64,000 nt of DNA from Bacteroidales bacterium. GTDB lineage: Bacteria; Bacteroidota; Bacteroidia; Bacteroidales; CAIWKO01. The position numbers and the translations under genes are program-made. Shown one piece after another: positions 8,644 to 16,849 of this stretch. Positions within the stretch are counted from its first letter, which is position 1; every line of letters begins with the position of its first letter. The stretch is taken from assembly GCA_023228145.1 (NCBI GenBank), contig JALOBU010000009.1:56413-120412 (forward strand). The letters run 5' to 3'. The notes beneath the pieces are model-generated. The model worked only from the letters and a program-made list of their open reading frames with translations. It was not told the origin of the DNA and ran no database searches.

Positions 8644-8985
8644 ATGCATGAGTTATCTATAGCAACAAGCATCATCGAATTCGCTGAAGAATTTGCTACT
8701 GAACATAAAACAGAAAAAATAAAACGGATAGAACTTGAAGTCGGGCAACTGTCTGGAGTGGTTACCGAAAGTCTTAAATTTGCCCTCGAACTCGCTGTTA
8801 AAGACACTGTTTTGGAATCGACTGAAATAATAATAAACGAAGTCACTGGAAAATCCATATGCAATAATTGTAACAAAGAATTTGAAAACCCCGACTGGTA
8901 CACCCCCTGCCCTGCCTGTCAGTCCATAGATTCCGAAATTGTCAGTGGAAAAGAATTACACATCAAATCCATCATCACTGGCTGA
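8644..8985 (+). CDS. hypA: Nickel metallochaperone HypA
   Basis: HypA is a zinc-containing chaperone that passes nickel, with HypB, to the hydrogenase large subunit. The start is set at the ATG giving MHELSIATSI: His2 is the essential nickel ligand, and the frame upstream of it only overlaps the end of hypE. The product has 113 residues, normal for the family. A zinc-finger domain holds CNNCNKEF and CPACQS, i.e. two CxxC pairs. It follows hypE by 10 bases and precedes hypB by about 40 bases that contain a promoter-like box. Confidence 0.97.
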   Translation: MHELSIATSIIEFAEEFATEHKTEKIKRIELEVGQLSGVVTESLKFALELAVKDTVLESTEIIINEVTGKSICNNCNKEFENPDWYTPCPACQSIDSEIVSGKELHIKSIITG

Positions 8986-8992
8986 TTTTTAG

Positions 8993-9000
8993 TAACTTTG
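8993..9000 (+). promoter_or_regulatory. Predicted -7 element (TAACTTTG) of hypB
   Basis: A perfect TAnnTTTG match starting 8 bases after the hypA stop and 25 bases upstream of the hypB start. It could give hypB an extra start point within the cluster. Confidence 0.5.
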
Positions 9001-9024
9001 TAGCAAACTTAAAAAAACAAAATT

Positions 9025-9936
9025 ATGTGTGATACATGCGGCTGCAACGACCCTAATGCCGGCGTGAGCTACCACAAGCCCGGAGAAGAACATACTCACG
9101 AACATTCGCACGAACACGGCCACGAACACCACTATTCTCATGAGCATGAACATCATCATGGCGATGAACATCACAGCCATCATCATGAACATTCATATTC
9201 CCATGAACATTCTCATGACGGGCATACCCACAACCACGACCACAATCATGAACATACAGACCACAGTTATCAGCATGAGCATACGCATGAAAAAGAATTT
9301 AAAATAGAGCATGATATATTAAACAAAAATAACATGCTGGCCGAGCGTAACCGTGGCTATTTTGAAGCAAAAAAAATTAAAGCCATCAACCTGGTCAGTT
9401 CACCGGGTTCCGGAAAAACTACCTTACTTGAAAAAACTATTGCAGCTCAAAAAGATAAATTATCGTTTTTCGTTATTGAAGGCGACCAGCAAACCATGAA
9501 CGATGCTGACCGCATCCACGCTACCAGAGTCCCGGTAATTCAGATTAACACCGGAAGTGGTTGCCACCTTGACGCAGAAATGATAAACAAAGCCGTGAAA
9601 CAACTTGATGTGTCAGATAATTCCATTCTTCTCATTGAAAATGTCGGCAATTTGGTTTGTCCCGCCATGTTCGACCTAGGCGAATCGCACCGCGTGGTGG
9701 TGATCAGTGTTACCGAAGGCGATGACAAACCACTGAAATACCCACACATGTTTCACAGCTCCGATATCTGCATTATCAACAAAACAGACCTGCTGCCTTA
9801 TGTGGACTTTAATGTTGAAAAAGCCAAAGAATACGCCTTGAGGATAAACCACCACCTGGAGTTTTTTGAATTATCTGCCAAAACCGGCCAGGGAATGGAT
9901 GCGTGGTATGCCTGGTTAAAAAAGAATATGGGATAA
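9025..9936 (+). CDS. hypB: Nickel-inserting GTPase HypB with long His-rich domain
   Basis: HypB is a SIMIBI-class GTPase needed for nickel insertion into the hydrogenase. Three parts are seen in 303 residues. The N-terminal MCDTCGC resembles the high-affinity nickel site of E. coli-type HypB. Residues 17-89 carry over 30 histidines, as in nickel-storing HypB/CooJ-like proteins. The G domain has Walker A SSPGSGKTTL (about 125-134), GDQQTMNDADRI, ENVGNLVCPAMFDLGE with the metal-site Cys, and NKTD for guanine recognition. Having both a CxxCGC motif and a long His tract suggests that it both delivers and stores nickel. Confidence 0.98.
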   Translation: MCDTCGCNDPNAGVSYHKPGEEHTHEHSHEHGHEHHYSHEHEHHHGDEHHSHHHEHSYSHEHSHDGHTHNHDHNHEHTDHSYQHEHTHEKEFKIEHDILNKNNMLAERNRGYFEAKKIKAINLVSSPGSGKTTLLEKTIAAQKDKLSFFVIEGDQQTMNDADRIHATRVPVIQINTGSGCHLDAEMINKAVKQLDVSDNSILLIENVGNLVCPAMFDLGESHRVVVISVTEGDDKPLKYPHMFHSSDICIINKTDLLPYVDFNVEKAKEYALRINHHLEFFELSAKTGQGMDAWYAWLKKNMG

Positions 9937-10011
9937 GCGTTTTTTTCAATAGGCCTGCGGATTTTTTTTTCTGGTGTCGTACAATTTTTCTTTTGTATTC
10001 AGTTTTTTATT

Positions 10012-10019
10012 TATTTTTG
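10012..10019 (+). promoter_or_regulatory. Predicted promoter of nikR (TATTTTTG, with TTTG at 9992-9995)
   Basis: The -7 box TATTTTTG is preceded by TTTG 16 bases upstream, close to Bacteroidota promoter spacing. It gives a leader of about 20 bases before the nikR ATG. The hairpin-free T-rich tract after hypB lies just before it. Confidence 0.5.
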
Positions 10020-10046
10020 TGTCAACTTTTTCAAAATAAGTAACAC

Positions 10047-10448
10047 ATGAAAGTAAAACGTTTTGGAGTATCGCTTGATGAAAGTATCCTGGCTGAACTG
10101 GATCATTTTGTCAACATGCGGAAGTTCCCGAACCGTTCGCAAGCCATACGTTATCTGATTTCCAATTACCTTGTTGAAGAAAAAGTTGATGAAAATAAAA
10201 TTGTGGCAGGGAGTATAGTTTTGGTTTACGATCATCACAAACGGGAACTGCAAAGTAAGTCCACCGCTATTCAACATGATTATCATGAAACCATCCTTTC
10301 GGTGATGCACGTGCACATCGACCACCATAATTGCCTCGAGACTATTGCAGTGATGGGCAAAGCCAGCAAATTAAAAGAACTGGCCGACAAGCTGATAGCT
10401 ATAAAAGGTGTGAAACACGGGAAACTGGTAATTACCACCACCAGCTAA
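10047..10448 (+). CDS. nikR: Nickel-responsive transcriptional regulator NikR
   Basis: A ribbon-helix-helix repressor with a C-terminal ACT-like nickel-sensing domain, 133 residues. The DNA-binding strand and helices are KRFGVSLDESILAELDHF and NRSQAIRYLISNYL. The nickel ligands of E. coli NikR (His76, His87, His89, Cys95) are all matched one residue later, as His77, His88, His90 and Cys96 within IQHDYHET and MHVHIDHHNCLE. Its place between hypB and the nickel transporter argues that it controls this island, and probably its own downstream genes. Operator sites were not identified with certainty. Confidence 0.97.
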   Translation: MKVKRFGVSLDESILAELDHFVNMRKFPNRSQAIRYLISNYLVEEKVDENKIVAGSIVLVYDHHKRELQSKSTAIQHDYHETILSVMHVHIDHHNCLETIAVMGKASKLKELADKLIAIKGVKHGKLVITTTS

Positions 10449-10501
10449 TTTTTTTTATTTCATCGGTAACACTATATTATAAAAAGATAACACAAAAACA
10501 T

Positions 10502-11371
10502 ATGAAACTAATAAAAAAAGGCTTCTCCTTTCTCTTGGTATTGATACTCGGGACCCCATTTCAAATGACTGCGCACGAGGATCCAGCCAAAACTAAAAAA
10601 GAAAAAGAAGCAAAAGAAGCCAAAAGGCAAAAAATTATAATAAATAAAATCGCTCTTGTAACCATTTGGAGAATTGAAACCAAAAAAAACACGGATTCAG
10701 ATAACAGAAAAAAATACGCAGAAGTATTTTATAATAAAAATGGTTGTACCGAGCAGATAAACGTATTCATTGATAAAGACAGTTTATCGGAAAAAACAAT
10801 AATGGCTTATGATTTTGAAAATAAATTGATATTGGATTATGATATTGAAGGTAACACAAACAAAGGAGAAAAAACCATATTCCAATATAATAGTGAAGGT
10901 TTAATAGAAAAGATATTTGATTTTGACAAAGAAAATCACATTAGTTCGATGGCAGAATACACTTATGATAAAAAGGCCAAGCATATTATTTATACAAAAT
11001 ATAAATCGTTAAACAATGTGGAATATACCTTAAGGTATTTATATGATAGCAATATCGGAAACGGTAACTGTATTGAAATAGAGAAAAATGATAGCGCCGG
11101 AAAACTTATCATGAAAGTGATCAATAAATTTGATAAAAACGGAATGAGATCAGAAAAAGCCATTTACAATGATCAGAATGAACTTAATTATAAGTTTTTA
11201 TATACATACACGGATACAAAAGATTTCAGTGTTATTACTAAAATCTCTCAAACCGGCGAAAGGCTAAGCAGTGACGAATATTTCTATAACGATAATGGTA
11301 CGTTGAAAAAAATAATTTCAAAAGACAAAGATGAAAATATTGATGAAGTGCTTGAATATACTTATGAATAA
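10502..11371 (+). CDS. Secreted repeat protein of the nickel operon, unknown function
   Basis: A 289-residue protein; the start is the ATG at 10502 because it begins a clear signal peptide (MKLIKKGFSFLLVLILG). A charged Lys/Glu stretch follows (about 28-45). The rest is a series of degenerate repeats of about 20 residues of the form Tyr-x-Tyr-x3-Gly-x-Leu/Ile-x-Lys (for example FQYNSEGLIEKIFDFD and YFYNDNGTLKKIISKD), like YD/RHS or MORN-type beta repeats. It is expected in the periplasm or on the outer surface. Its stop overlaps the start of the next gene, so the two are translationally coupled. I recognise no named family. Its location suggests a role in nickel handling, which is inference only. 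Confidence 0.75.
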   Translation: MKLIKKGFSFLLVLILGTPFQMTAHEDPAKTKKEKEAKEAKRQKIIINKIALVTIWRIETKKNTDSDNRKKYAEVFYNKNGCTEQINVFIDKDSLSEKTIMAYDFENKLILDYDIEGNTNKGEKTIFQYNSEGLIEKIFDFDKENHISSMAEYTYDKKAKHIIYTKYKSLNNVEYTLRYLYDSNIGNGNCIEIEKNDSAGKLIMKVINKFDKNGMRSEKAIYNDQNELNYKFLYTYTDTKDFSVITKISQTGERLSSDEYFYNDNGTLKKIISKDKDENIDEVLEYTYE

Positions 11372-12824
11372 TAAACCTGCATTCGTTTTATTCATTATGC
11401 TTTGCATCTGCTATCAATGCATGGCAGATGATAAACCGAAAATTATAATAGATACCGACGGTGGCGCTGATGATCTCAGAGCAATAAGCCTGATTTTATC
11501 AAGCCGTGAATTTGAAATTGAGGCAATTACTACATCAGATGGCGTATTATCACCAGAGATGGCTTTATATAAAGTTAGGAATTTACTCTGTTCATTAAAT
11601 TGCCAGGGTATTCCAACGGCTTGCGGGCGAAAAATAATTTCAAGCCCTTGTTTTTGCAGAAAAATTAACGAAAAAATTGTTTGGGGCGATTCCTGTTATT
11701 TGAATAATTCAAATTTTGTTTCTTCTTCTAGTCTGATAACGCAATTATTAACCGATAGCCGCGAAACCATTATTTTTTTCGCAATGAGTTCGTTGACAAG
11801 TATTAATGACGCGCTAATTCAGGCACCTGAGAATAAATCAAAAATCTCAAAAATCATCTGGTATAACAGTTCGCCTTTATTGTCAAATGGCTTTAATTAT
11901 GAAAGTGACACGGCAGCGGCAAAAAACATGACCCTGCATGGCGTCCCCCTTATAGCCGTTCAAAATAATGAGGGTTCGCCAATCATCTTTAATGAATTTT
12001 TCTTGAATTTATATAACCAGACGGACAACCCTATTGCTACAAATGTTTTTAACGCATTATCATCACCAGAAGTTTTGTCTGTGATCAAAAGCGGCCATTT
12101 TAAGCTCTGGGATGAACTTTTACCCCTTTACTTTATTTTTCCTGAGCTTTTTTCCGAGAAAAAATCTTCACCATTAATTATTGAAGTACAGCTTTTACCT
12201 GATATTAAAGAACAAAAATTAGGGGCTTGTATAAAAAAACTGCTTAATCCTGAACCAGATCAAAATATTGTTTTTAAAACATTTCCAGTAGCTTCCGGGC
12301 TATTTGCCCAAGATTTCAGCTTGTTTTCTGATTCTATTTTAAAAAAATACGGAGAACGTGAATTTCGTGCCGGTGTGCTGGCAAACGAACTTCATGGTCA
12401 TTTGGGTGTATATGCAATTATTGGCGTAAAAATGGGAATCAGGGCACTCGAATATTTTCATTGCGATATTGACGAACTTGAAGTGGTATCATATGCCGGT
12501 AATACCCCACCGATAAGTTGTATGAACGATGGCATTCAAGTAAGTACCGGTGCAACACTTGGCCATGGATTGATAACTATAAAAAAAACGGAAACAAAAA
12601 ATGTAATGGCAGAATTCTACCATGAAAATACCGGGATTACGATTTCTTTAAAAAAAGAAATTGCCGGGCAAATTCAGAATAACTTTAAAACCATTATTGC
12701 AAAAAATGGGTTGTTCACAGATGAATACTGGCTTCAGATAAGACACCTTGCAATAATATACTGGTTTGAATTCGACAGAAATGATATTTTCGATATTAAA
12801 ATTATTCAAAATCATGAACACTGA
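11364..12824 (+). CDS. Periplasmic nucleoside-hydrolase-like / FmdE domain fusion
   Basis: A predicted secreted protein of 486 residues starting at the ATG 11364, which gives a signal peptide (MNNKPAFVLFIMLCICYQC) and overlaps the previous stop. Residues about 27-300 resemble inosine-uridine nucleoside hydrolases: IIIDTDGGADDLRAI fits the calcium/ribose motif, although the usual late HD motif reads WDELLPLY. Residues about 334-420 match the FmdE family (LHGHLGVYAIIGVKMGIRAL, then ISCMNDGIQVSTGATLGHG), with candidate metal ligands His344, His346 and Cys386; the second Cys often seen in TGCTLG is Ala. It lies between nikR and a nickel transporter and overlaps the latter's start. It might bind or release nickel from a nucleoside-like ligand. 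The function is unproven. Confidence 0.8.
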   Translation: MNNKPAFVLFIMLCICYQCMADDKPKIIIDTDGGADDLRAISLILSSREFEIEAITTSDGVLSPEMALYKVRNLLCSLNCQGIPTACGRKIISSPCFCRKINEKIVWGDSCYLNNSNFVSSSSLITQLLTDSRETIIFFAMSSLTSINDALIQAPENKSKISKIIWYNSSPLLSNGFNYESDTAAAKNMTLHGVPLIAVQNNEGSPIIFNEFFLNLYNQTDNPIATNVFNALSSPEVLSVIKSGHFKLWDELLPLYFIFPELFSEKKSSPLIIEVQLLPDIKEQKLGACIKKLLNPEPDQNIVFKTFPVASGLFAQDFSLFSDSILKKYGEREFRAGVLANELHGHLGVYAIIGVKMGIRALEYFHCDIDELEVVSYAGNTPPISCMNDGIQVSTGATLGHGLITIKKTETKNVMAEFYHENTGITISLKKEIAGQIQNNFKTIIAKNGLFTDEYWLQIRHLAIIYWFEFDRNDIFDIKIIQNHEH

Positions 12825-13527
12825 AATTATTGCACTATGTGCAACAGCAGCCACTCTCGGCTTTTTGCACACTCTGGCAGGTCCTGATCATTACCTACCT
12901 TTTATCGTCATGGCCAAAGCCGGAAAATGGTCGTATCCCAAAACCATCTGGATTACGATTTTATGCGGGCTGGGCCATGTTGGAAGTTCTATACTGATTG
13001 GAGTCATAGGAATTGCATTCGGGCTGGCCGTAGCGAAGATCGAAATTTTTGAAGGTTACCGGGGCAGTTTAGCAGCATGGCTATTTATTCTTTTCGGTCT
13101 TGTATATTTCATCTGGGGACTCTGGAAAGGCATTAAAAACAAAGGTCACCGTCATATTCACGTTCATGATGATGGTAGCATTCACCGTCACGACCATAGC
13201 CATATTGAGGCCCATGCTCATAAACACCCGGAAGAAAAAAAGATGAACCTTACACCATGGATATTGATCACCATCTTTGTTTTTGGTCCATGTGAACCTC
13301 TGATACCATTATTAATGTATCCTGCAGCGGAACAAAGCACTGGCGGGACAGTGCTGGTGGCCTCGGTCTTCAGTGCAGTTACCATCCTAACAATGTTAAC
13401 GATGGTACTACTTCCCTTGTTTGGTTTGAAATTGCTACCCATGAGGTTTCTCGAGCGCTATATGCATGCCATCGCAGGATTTACCATACTTATTTGCGGT
13501 ATAGGTATTGAATTTATGGGGTTATAA
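12814..13527 (+). CDS. NicO/RcnA-like nickel transporter
   Basis: An integral membrane protein of 237 residues with about six hydrophobic helices. The start at 12814 overlaps the preceding stop and gives MNTEIIALCATAATLGFLHT. The first helix carries HTLAGPDHYLPF, the His-x5-Asp-His type motif of NicO/HoxN-like carriers. A cytoplasmic or periplasmic loop (about 112-138) is His-rich (HRHIHVHDDGSIHRHDHSH), as expected for nickel or cobalt binding. It is the last gene of the nikR transcript and most likely supplies nickel to the hydrogenase. Efflux of the RcnA type, or a UreH-like role, cannot be ruled out from sequence alone. Confidence 0.85.
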   Translation: MNTEIIALCATAATLGFLHTLAGPDHYLPFIVMAKAGKWSYPKTIWITILCGLGHVGSSILIGVIGIAFGLAVAKIEIFEGYRGSLAAWLFILFGLVYFIWGLWKGIKNKGHRHIHVHDDGSIHRHDHSHIEAHAHKHPEEKKMNLTPWILITIFVFGPCEPLIPLLMYPAAEQSTGGTVLVASVFSAVTILTMLTMVLLPLFGLKLLPMRFLERYMHAIAGFTILICGIGIEFMGL

Positions 13528-13538
13528 AATACAAATAC

Positions 13539-13552
13539 TCTGCTTTTGCAGA
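13539..13552. terminator. Weak hairpin between convergent nickel and hydrogenase operons
   Basis: TCTGC-TTTT-GCAGA followed by AAAATT lies in the 28-base gap between two converging genes. The stem is only 5 bases, so the call is tentative. Confidence 0.3.
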
Positions 13553-13555
13553 AAA

Positions 13556-14008
13556 TTACATTTTACTGATATACTGCTTCAAAAACTCAAAAGCAGCATA
13601 AAGATTCTTCTCTGCCTGCGGCGTCAGTTCTTCGATGAATTCAAACTCATAAGCTTTGATATGCAACACAAAGGTTTCGGGCTGCTTGTTGTAGATTTTT
13701 TTGCATAAATCAAGCACGTAGGATACAGATACTGCGTGCATGGTAAACTCAATCGTGGCGTCATTCGGTTCCACCTTTTCAAGTTTGTAATCTTCGATGT
13801 CGGCTACGGATGCATCAACAAAAATAACGGTATCATATTCTGCAATTGTTGCCGAATCCTCAATGTTTAACTGGTAATTGCAATCCGTAAACAGGTTTTG
13901 TATATTTTCTGAGGCGATCCATTCATCCATCAAATTAATGAAGCGCTCGCCCAGGCCGTCGTCCTGCCTGCCGGCGTTGCCGTATCCGTAAATAAGAGTT
14001 TTTTTCAT
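13556..14008 (-). CDS. hoxW: Hydrogenase maturation endopeptidase (HoxW-like)
   Basis: A nickel-dependent endopeptidase that removes the C-terminal tail of the hydrogenase large subunit after nickel insertion. It has 150 residues with the M52 family start GYGNAGRQDDGLGERF (Glu near 22 is a nickel-sensing ligand), a central Asp in VIFVDASVADIE and a His in FTMHAVSVSY, matching the Glu/Asp/His triad known for HycI/HybD. It is the last gene of the hox operon, 62 bases after hoxH with a hairpin between them. Its expected substrate is the 24-residue tail of HoxH. Confidence 0.93.
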   Translation of the reverse strand: MKKTLIYGYGNAGRQDDGLGERFINLMDEWIASENIQNLFTDCNYQLNIEDSATIAEYDTVIFVDASVADIEDYKLEKVEPNDATIEFTMHAVSVSYVLDLCKKIYNKQPETFVLHIKAYEFEFIEELTPQAEKNLYAAFEFLKQYISKM

Positions 14009-14020
14009 AGGTTTAAAATT

Positions 14021-14053
14021 AAAAAAAGCCCGTCAAAGCTGGCGGACTTTTTT
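14021..14053 (-). terminator. Hairpin between hoxH and hoxW (partial terminator/attenuator)
   Basis: On the minus strand AAAAAAG-TCCG pairs with CGGG-CTTTTTTT, giving an 11-base stem with one G-T pair and a run of T. It sits 17 bases after the hoxH stop and 12 before the hoxW start. It probably ends many transcripts and lowers hoxW expression relative to the structural genes. Confidence 0.6.
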
Positions 14054-14070
14054 CAAAATAAAATTTAAAA

Positions 14071-15522
14071 TTATGATCTATAATGATCAACTTCATTGCC
14101 TTTCGAATCGTACATTTTGATATCGAGCGGCATTTTACCTAATGCGTGTGTTGCACAGCTCAGGCATGGGTCATAAGCCCTGATGGCAATTTCCACAGCA
14201 TTTTTCATAGGTTCCGTGATGGTGGCTTGTCCGTTCATCATTTTTTTAGCAACAACATTTACCGACTGGTTCATCGGCTCATTATTGTTGGTAGTAGAAA
14301 CTATGAGGTTTGCCATCACGATCTGATCATCGTCATTGATTCTGTAATGATGGAATAACGTTCCGCGCGGAGCTTCAATTAATCCAACGCCTTCTTTTTG
14401 CTTGGTACCTTTTACAACGAGGTCGTTTTTCTGCAGGTCTGGATCATTCAACAGTTCTTTTATCATTTCTCCGGCATGCAGTAATTCGATCAGGCGGGCC
14501 CAATGGGTATGCAGGCAATAATTGTTAGGTTTGCCGTTGGTATGAGCTTTATAAATTTCAAATTCCTTCTGCGCCATTGGTGTAGGAATAAAGTCGCAGG
14601 TATTCAGACGTGCCAGCGGGCCTACGCGATACCAGCCTTTTTCTTTTCCAAGATGTTTCAGGTACGGGAATTTCATATAACTCCATGAGCGAACTTCTTC
14701 TTCGATGTAGTTGTAATAATCCTGATAATCAACGTCGTTCAAGATCTTCTTTCCGTCGGCATCAACAGCTCTCAAAACGCCGTGATACAGATCCAAAGCG
14801 CCGTCTTTTCTGACAAGGCTCAGGTGGTTTGAAGGGAAATAAGCAAAATTATCAACAAATTCGCGGTTTTTCATGTAATAACCTTTGAAAAACTGTACTG
14901 CAGAATTTGCCCATTCAATCATTTTGTCAATGTTCAATGGATCAGCGCCTTTCAGAAACAGGTCGCGTTCTTCGATACTGAGGTTTTTGTTGATGCCACC
15001 AGGGATTGCTCCGGTACCATGAACTTTTTTACCGGCTGTATGTTCAATGATTTCCTGGCCGAATTTACGCATCATAACACCCTGAACAGCTAATTCCGGG
15101 AAGTTGATAGCCACACCGATAACGTTGCGGATGGCCGGATCGGCATCATAGCCTAATAAAAAATCGGGAGAAGCAAGATGGAAGAAATGAAGTGCATGTG
15201 ACTGGAAAATCTGTCCGTAGTGCATCAACCTTCTCATTTTTTCGCCTGTCGGAGTAAGGCCGTGGCCGGTTCCGGCGCCAACAATTACGTCAAGAGCTTT
15301 TGCTGCAGCCAGATGGTGGCTAACAGGACAGATACCGCATAAACGTTGTACTAAAACAGGTGCTTCCCAGTAAGGACGGCCCTGCACAAAACGTTCAAAT
15401 CCGCGGAATTCAACAATATGAAGGCGGGTTTGAGCCACATTCATATTGTCATCGAGGTGAATAGTCACTTTGCCGTGGCCTTCAACTCTGGTTACAGGTT
15501 CTATAGTTACTTTTTGTGCCAT
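14071..15522 (-). CDS. hoxH: NAD-linked [NiFe] hydrogenase large subunit HoxH
   Basis: The catalytic subunit that binds the NiFe(CN)2CO centre and splits or forms H2. It has 483 residues, matching the roughly 490 of HoxH proteins. The L1 motif RLCGICPVSHH gives Cys62 and Cys65; the L2 motif DPCLSCATH gives Cys453 and Cys456, followed by a 24-residue tail starting ALGK that the protease should remove. RVEGHGKVTIHL is the conserved N-terminus. It is cytoplasmic, having no signal peptide or Tat partner. The partner small subunit ends 17 bases upstream. Group 3d assignment rests on the hoxFUYHW gene order and on the short, L2-typical sequences. Confidence 0.96.
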   Translation of the reverse strand: MAQKVTIEPVTRVEGHGKVTIHLDDNMNVAQTRLHIVEFRGFERFVQGRPYWEAPVLVQRLCGICPVSHHLAAAKALDVIVGAGTGHGLTPTGEKMRRLMHYGQIFQSHALHFFHLASPDFLLGYDADPAIRNVIGVAINFPELAVQGVMMRKFGQEIIEHTAGKKVHGTGAIPGGINKNLSIEERDLFLKGADPLNIDKMIEWANSAVQFFKGYYMKNREFVDNFAYFPSNHLSLVRKDGALDLYHGVLRAVDADGKKILNDVDYQDYYNYIEEEVRSWSYMKFPYLKHLGKEKGWYRVGPLARLNTCDFIPTPMAQKEFEIYKAHTNGKPNNYCLHTHWARLIELLHAGEMIKELLNDPDLQKNDLVVKGTKQKEGVGLIEAPRGTLFHHYRINDDDQIVMANLIVSTTNNNEPMNQSVNVVAKKMMNGQATITEPMKNAVEIAIRAYDPCLSCATHALGKMPLDIKMYDSKGNEVDHYRS

Positions 15523-15539
15523 TATAATATTCTTTTAGA

Positions 15540-16088
15540 TTAATCAAATTTTACTAATTCATAAGGTATGTTCAGTGTATCACCGGTAACCAGCGCTACA
15601 ACAGCAGCCCAGATCAGGTCGGCTCTTGGGGCACAACCAGGCAGATAATAATCGATCTTTACGATTTCGTGGCATGGGTACACTTTATCGAGTATCATCG
15701 GAAGTTCTTCGTCGTTAGGCATGATCTTTTCTTTGTTCAGGCCTACTGTTGGCCCTCCCAGATATGCTTCATCAAGGCATTCCTTCACACAGATTCCGTT
15801 GCGCATGGCAGGCAGGCCGCCCATAATGGCACATTCGCCTAGTGAGATAAGAATTTTACAATGCTTGCGGAATTCTTTCAATACGTGAACATTTTCGCTG
15901 TTACAGCAACCACCCTCTATGATTCCGATATCGCATTCTTTGGTAAAAGTCTTTATATCATCAATGGGGGATTTGTTGAATTCGACAAGTTCGATCAGTT
16001 TTAAAATACGGTCATCAATATCAAGTAATGACATATGGCAGCCAAAACAACCGGCCAGTGATGTAGTTGCAACAATTGGTTTACTCAT
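15540..16088 (-). CDS. hoxY: NAD-linked [NiFe] hydrogenase small subunit HoxY
   Basis: The electron-transfer small subunit of a soluble hydrogenase, 182 residues and without the Tat signal of membrane enzymes. Cysteines for the proximal [4Fe-4S] cluster are seen in LAGCFGCHMSLLDID (Cys14, Cys17), ISLGECAIMGG and YLPGCAPRADLIW; EGGCCNSENV is a further conserved segment. Only this single cluster is expected, as in HoxY proteins, so electrons must pass to HoxU next. The gene is packed tightly between hoxU (17 bases) and hoxH (17 bases). Confidence 0.95.
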   Translation of the reverse strand: MSKPIVATTSLAGCFGCHMSLLDIDDRILKLIELVEFNKSPIDDIKTFTKECDIGIIEGGCCNSENVHVLKEFRKHCKILISLGECAIMGGLPAMRNGICVKECLDEAYLGGPTVGLNKEKIMPNDEELPMILDKVYPCHEIVKIDYYLPGCAPRADLIWAAVVALVTGDTLNIPYELVKFD

Positions 16089-16105
16089 TTTTCTGTCCTC
16101 CTGGT

Positions 16106-16810
16106 TTATTGATGTGAATTTTCTATTTCTGATCCTATAACTTCTTTATCATACTTGCGTTTTCCAATTGGCGTTGCAAAACCGATTTCTTTTTTCAGTA
16201 TGCAGCCAACCGGACAGATATCCATAGCTTTCTGTGCTAATTCGTCGGACATGGTTGCAGCAAGTTTTTTATCCATATTGATCTCAAGTGTTTTACCTCT
16301 GCCTTTGAATGCAAAGATGCTTCTTCCTTCACTGTCTTTTATCATACGGATACAACGTTTGCAGAATATGCAACGGTTGCGTTCGAGGAAGATCTTGGGA
16401 GCTGTGGCATCAATGTTCCTGCGTTCGAAAGCATAAGGGAACCGTGGAACCATCATCTGATATTTATAACCTAATCCCTGAAGGTCGCAGTTTCCGCTTT
16501 TTTCACAGGCGGGGCAAAAATGATTGCCTTCCACAAAAAGCATTTCTACGATGGCTTTACGGATATCCGTCAGTTCGGGAGTATTACTTTCTACAGCCAT
16601 GCCTTCTTCAATAGGTGTTGTGCAAGCAGCCATTTTACGGCCGTTGGCATTTACTGTGCAGATTCTGCATGACCCTGCAGGGACAACATCTCTCATGTGG
16701 CAAAGCACCGGTATATAAACGCCGTTATCAGTAGCCGCATCAACGATACACTGACCTTTGACGCCCTGACATTGCTTGCCGTCGATTGTGAATTTTACAG
16801 TTTCACTCAT
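16106..16810 (-). CDS. hoxU: Hydrogenase diaphorase iron-sulfur subunit HoxU
   Basis: A NuoG-like electron-wiring subunit of 234 residues, the usual HoxU length. It carries a [2Fe-2S] ferredoxin fold (Cys37, Cys48, Cys51, Cys63; VPAGSCRICTV), a His/Cys [4Fe-4S] site (NHFCPACEKSGNCDLQ, residues 96-111) and a further [4Fe-4S] set (CIFCKRC at 147-153 with CPVGC near 197). It links HoxF flavin chemistry to HoxY. It lies 39 bases downstream of hoxF. Confidence 0.95.
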   Translation of the reverse strand: MSETVKFTIDGKQCQGVKGQCIVDAATDNGVYIPVLCHMRDVVPAGSCRICTVNANGRKMAACTTPIEEGMAVESNTPELTDIRKAIVEMLFVEGNHFCPACEKSGNCDLQGLGYKYQMMVPRFPYAFERRNIDATAPKIFLERNRCIFCKRCIRMIKDSEGRSIFAFKGRGKTLEINMDKKLAATMSDELAQKAMDICPVGCILKKEIGFATPIGKRKYDKEVIGSEIENSHQ

Positions 16811-16849
16811 AATTTATTTTTCTTTATAATTGTTAATATCTTATTTTAA

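Noticed and set aside
10331..10501. Upstream extension of the 289-residue secreted protein
   Set aside because: It overlaps nikR in another frame and hides the signal peptide that starts at 10502.
10502..11371. RHS/YD polymorphic toxin
   Set aside because: Too short, no RHS core or toxin tip, no immunity gene nearby.
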